Shown here: positions 61,855-64,000 of the stretch, one piece after another
How the letters are laid out: every line of letters begins with the position of its first letter
Numbering within the stretch: position 1 is the first letter of the stretch
Source: Symbiodinium natans
Taxonomy: Eukaryota > Sar > Dinophyceae > Suessiales > Symbiodiniaceae
Reading direction: 5' to 3'
Length of the DNA stretch: 64,000 bases
Assembly (NCBI GenBank): GCA_905221605.1
Contig: CAJNDS010002300.1
Span: 416,941-480,940 of the forward strand
Position numbers and translations under genes: made by a program
Notes under the pieces: model-generated
Told to the model about the DNA's origin: nothing
The model's input: the letters and a program-made list of their open reading frames with translations, nothing else
The model's database searches: none

Positions 61855-61950
61855 TAGGGTCTAGGGTTTAGGGTTGAGGGTTTAGGGTTTGGGGTTTGCG
61901 GTTTGGGGTTTGGGGTTTGGGTTTTGGGTTTTGGGTTTAGGGTTTAGGGA
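61855..61950 (+). repeat. TTTAGGG/TTTGGGG array
   Basis: About 12 mixed units. Confidence 0.9.
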
Positions 61951-61999
61951 TTGGGCAATCGCTACTGTTGTTGCGCTTTGTGGCTTGGCGTTTTGAAGC

Positions 62000-63280
62000 C
62001 AACGTGGTGTGGGAGTGAAGTCCTTCGGGGTTTCCGTTCCCACCGATGTGTCAATCAAAGCCGGTCACATGTTGTATACCGTAGTGTATACTCTCTAGCT
62101 TTCTTCTTGTGTTAAGTAATGGCTTCAGCTTACTCTTGTATACAATGCTAGTACGCATAGCACAGTATAGCATAGTATGGTATAGCACAGCGTAGTCTAG
62201 CAGAGCATAGCGTCTTCTGGCATGGCATAGCCCAGTTGCAAACGCTTGCGCACGCCGCTGGCGTGCAGCAGTGCTAGGAGGGTCCGGCGTTTCAGGTTCC
62301 AGCAAGGGTCCTAGCAGGGTTTCAGGGTCCCAGAGCCAGGGGGGGGTTCCGGGAAGGTCCCAGAAAAGGGTCCCAAAAAAAAGTTCGCGAGGTGATGGGC
62401 ACACAAAAAGTTTCTGGTTGCGGGGAAGGGTTGGGAAGGGCGGAAGGGCGGAAGGAGGAGCAGATCCTGGTCTGCTTGTTTAAGACGCCTCTCGGCAGGA
62501 AGCCGAAGCGAAACATGTATCTTGCACAGCATTGCATGGTAGTGGTCCGCTTACGCGGCAAGATGATGCACGGGGCAATTTTCACGCCATGTTACAAATT
62601 GAACGCGGGTTAGATATCTTTTAGGTTTGTTTTGCCGGCGCTTGTTGTGTCGGTTTTGGTAGCTCTAGATAGCACCACGCCTCTTGTGGCCACCCCCAAC
62701 AGGAAATCGACGAAGAGGAGTCGCAAATCAACGCTGCAGAGCAGGCAGAGAAGGCGGGATGATAGTGTTGGCAAGGCCAGAGTGCGCTGTAGGCCCTCTT
62801 GCATTTGCAGGGGATTGTGGCGAAGAGAAAGCTGTGAGGCTGTGACGTGACAGCCATGACAACGCACCTGCTACCTCTCTCCGGATTGCATTGCATCTGG
62901 CGGTGCCTTACACATCACCTCACGTCCACTCTTCATGTGGCCCTCAACTGATGCTCACCTCGTCCGTGGTGAATTCCTGCAAGCCCGAACCAGCCCTAGC
63001 GGTCAGGCGCAGATACGTGCGTTGCAAGGGAGCTGCCCGGCAGTGATACAGTCAATCAAAATGGGTCCGATTACTGTTTGGGGATTCTAGTAGAAGACCG
63101 GCAACCGCAGGGTTCAAGGTTATGGCAGTTGGGGCACTGGCCTCTAAGAGACAAATGACTCTAGCATCCTAAAATTTGGAGCGCCAAGCGTGTCGATTGC
63201 CTTCAAAGCCTCAAGCCCACCTTCGGCTCTGAGCCCTCAGTGCCCTGCTCAGGGCTTTAGGCAAGCAGCTTTGACCCTAT
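62000..63280. other. 1.3 kb unique stretch
   Basis: A short AGCATAGTATGGTATAGCAC repeat at 62150-62235 with GCATAG-like words. Open frames are short and unrecognised. Confidence 0.4.
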
Positions 63281-63284
63281 GGTT

Positions 63285-63330
63285 TCGGGTTTAGGGTTTA
63301 GGGTTTAGGGTTTATGGTTTAGGGTTTAGG
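63285..63330 (+). repeat. TTTAGGG array
   Basis: Six units. Confidence 0.9.
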
Positions 63331-63659
63331 GTGGTATCATCCCTCAAAGGCCCTCAAAAGAAAGGGATCAGCGAATCCTTGTCCAAGGTCAAGGTGTGAC
63401 CAGCGGCAGCCCACTTGCTCTGGCCTCAAAGTCGTACAGGCGTCGAGGTGTTGAGCAGTTGCACGGAATCTTCAGAGCGTAACGTATCAGCTTCAGGGGG
63501 TATGTGGTAAGGGCTCGCTGGTGTCAAAGTCAAAGGCGTGCGAGCCAGGCGCTCGCATCTCAACTTTGACTGGATTAGGGCTTCAAATCCTTTACCCCAA
63601 GCCGCCCCGAGCAATGAAGGGGCCCGACAGCCTAAAGTCGGCAAACCTCCCCCCGACAA

Positions 63660-63785
63660 CTTACTGTTGGCTAGCAGGGAATGAGGGAATGAGAGGTACC
63701 CTATATCAGCCCTTTAGGGGGTATATGTAGGCGGCCATAGGTGGATATGGGGTACCTCTTTCCCTCATTCCCTACCAACAGTAAG
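63660..63785. mobile_element. Inverted-repeat element, 126 bp
   Basis: CTTACTGTTGGCTAGCAGGG then AATGAGGGAATGAGAGGTAC at the left; GTACCTCTTTCCCTCATTCC then CTACCAACAGTAAG at the right. About 38 bp of imperfect inverted repeat around a short loop. Non-coding; MITE-like. Confidence 0.8.
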
Positions 63786-64000
63786 ACAACCGAGGCTAGC
63801 CGGTCAGGCAGCCGAAGCCGCAGCCGACCGGGCACCCAACAGTCACAGCGGCCGGGGACGCGCGGAGAGGCAGCGGGCGCTTTGTTCGTGGGATGCTTGT
63901 GGGATTTGACATCAGGACTTGAGTGGGTAAGGAAGGACGCGCGCGTTTTTTTCGGTCCCCCGCATCGCTTTTCTCCATCGTTCCCGCAGTCCGCCGGTCA

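Overview
The window looks like nuclear DNA of a dinoflagellate. Three things point there. (1) Plant/alveolate-type telomeric heptamers (TTTAGGG on + or CCCTAAA on +) recur in more than 60 separate arrays, about one per kb, in both orientations. (2) Both long terminal repeats of a retrotransposon contain the last 11 bases of the conserved dinoflagellate spliced leader, followed directly by ATG. (3) Short inverted-repeat elements of the kind known as introners are scattered throughout. No bacterial, organellar, rRNA, tRNA or CRISPR feature was seen. The species cannot be named from sequence alone.

Layout. 1-0.9 kb: the 3' end of a LINE-type reverse transcriptase gene, broken and cut off by a telomeric array. 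0.9-46.6 kb and 55.5-64 kb: a mosaic of short unique islands, telomere-like arrays (with homogenised variants CCCTCAA, CCCTGAA, CCCCAAA, GCCTAAA, TTTTTAGGG), microsatellites, and at least six families of about 100-310 bp inverted-repeat elements. 46.65-55.47 kb: one intact-looking LTR retrotransposon on the minus strand. It has two identical 288-bp LTRs, a 5-bp target duplication (TAGGG), a primer site matching the anticodon arm of initiator tRNA-Met, a polypurine tract, and about 2,600 codons of gag-like reading frame (WW domain, S1 domain, six CCCH fingers). It has no recognisable protease, integrase or reverse transcriptase, so it appears non-autonomous.

The most interesting structural signal is in the mosaic. 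About 19 unique islands of a narrow size (84-144 bp) have a CCCTAAA array on the left and a TTTAGGG array on the right; the opposite arrangement mostly encloses longer stretches. Many of these islands read as an open frame from an AG on the left to a GTTTAGGG on the right, and neighbouring ones can be joined in phase on the + strand (clearest at 27.9-29.7 kb and 32.4-35.9 kb). I interpret them as candidate exons of one or more + strand genes whose introns begin with TTTAGGG and end with CCCTAAA arrays, with other introns being whole inverted-repeat elements (best case 10251-10351). The LTR element would then lie antisense inside one such intron, 8 bases from the splice donor. This is inference: no candidate exon matches a domain I recognise, short open frames are common by chance, and threading exons through the rest of the window needs implausibly small introns. 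RNA evidence would settle it.
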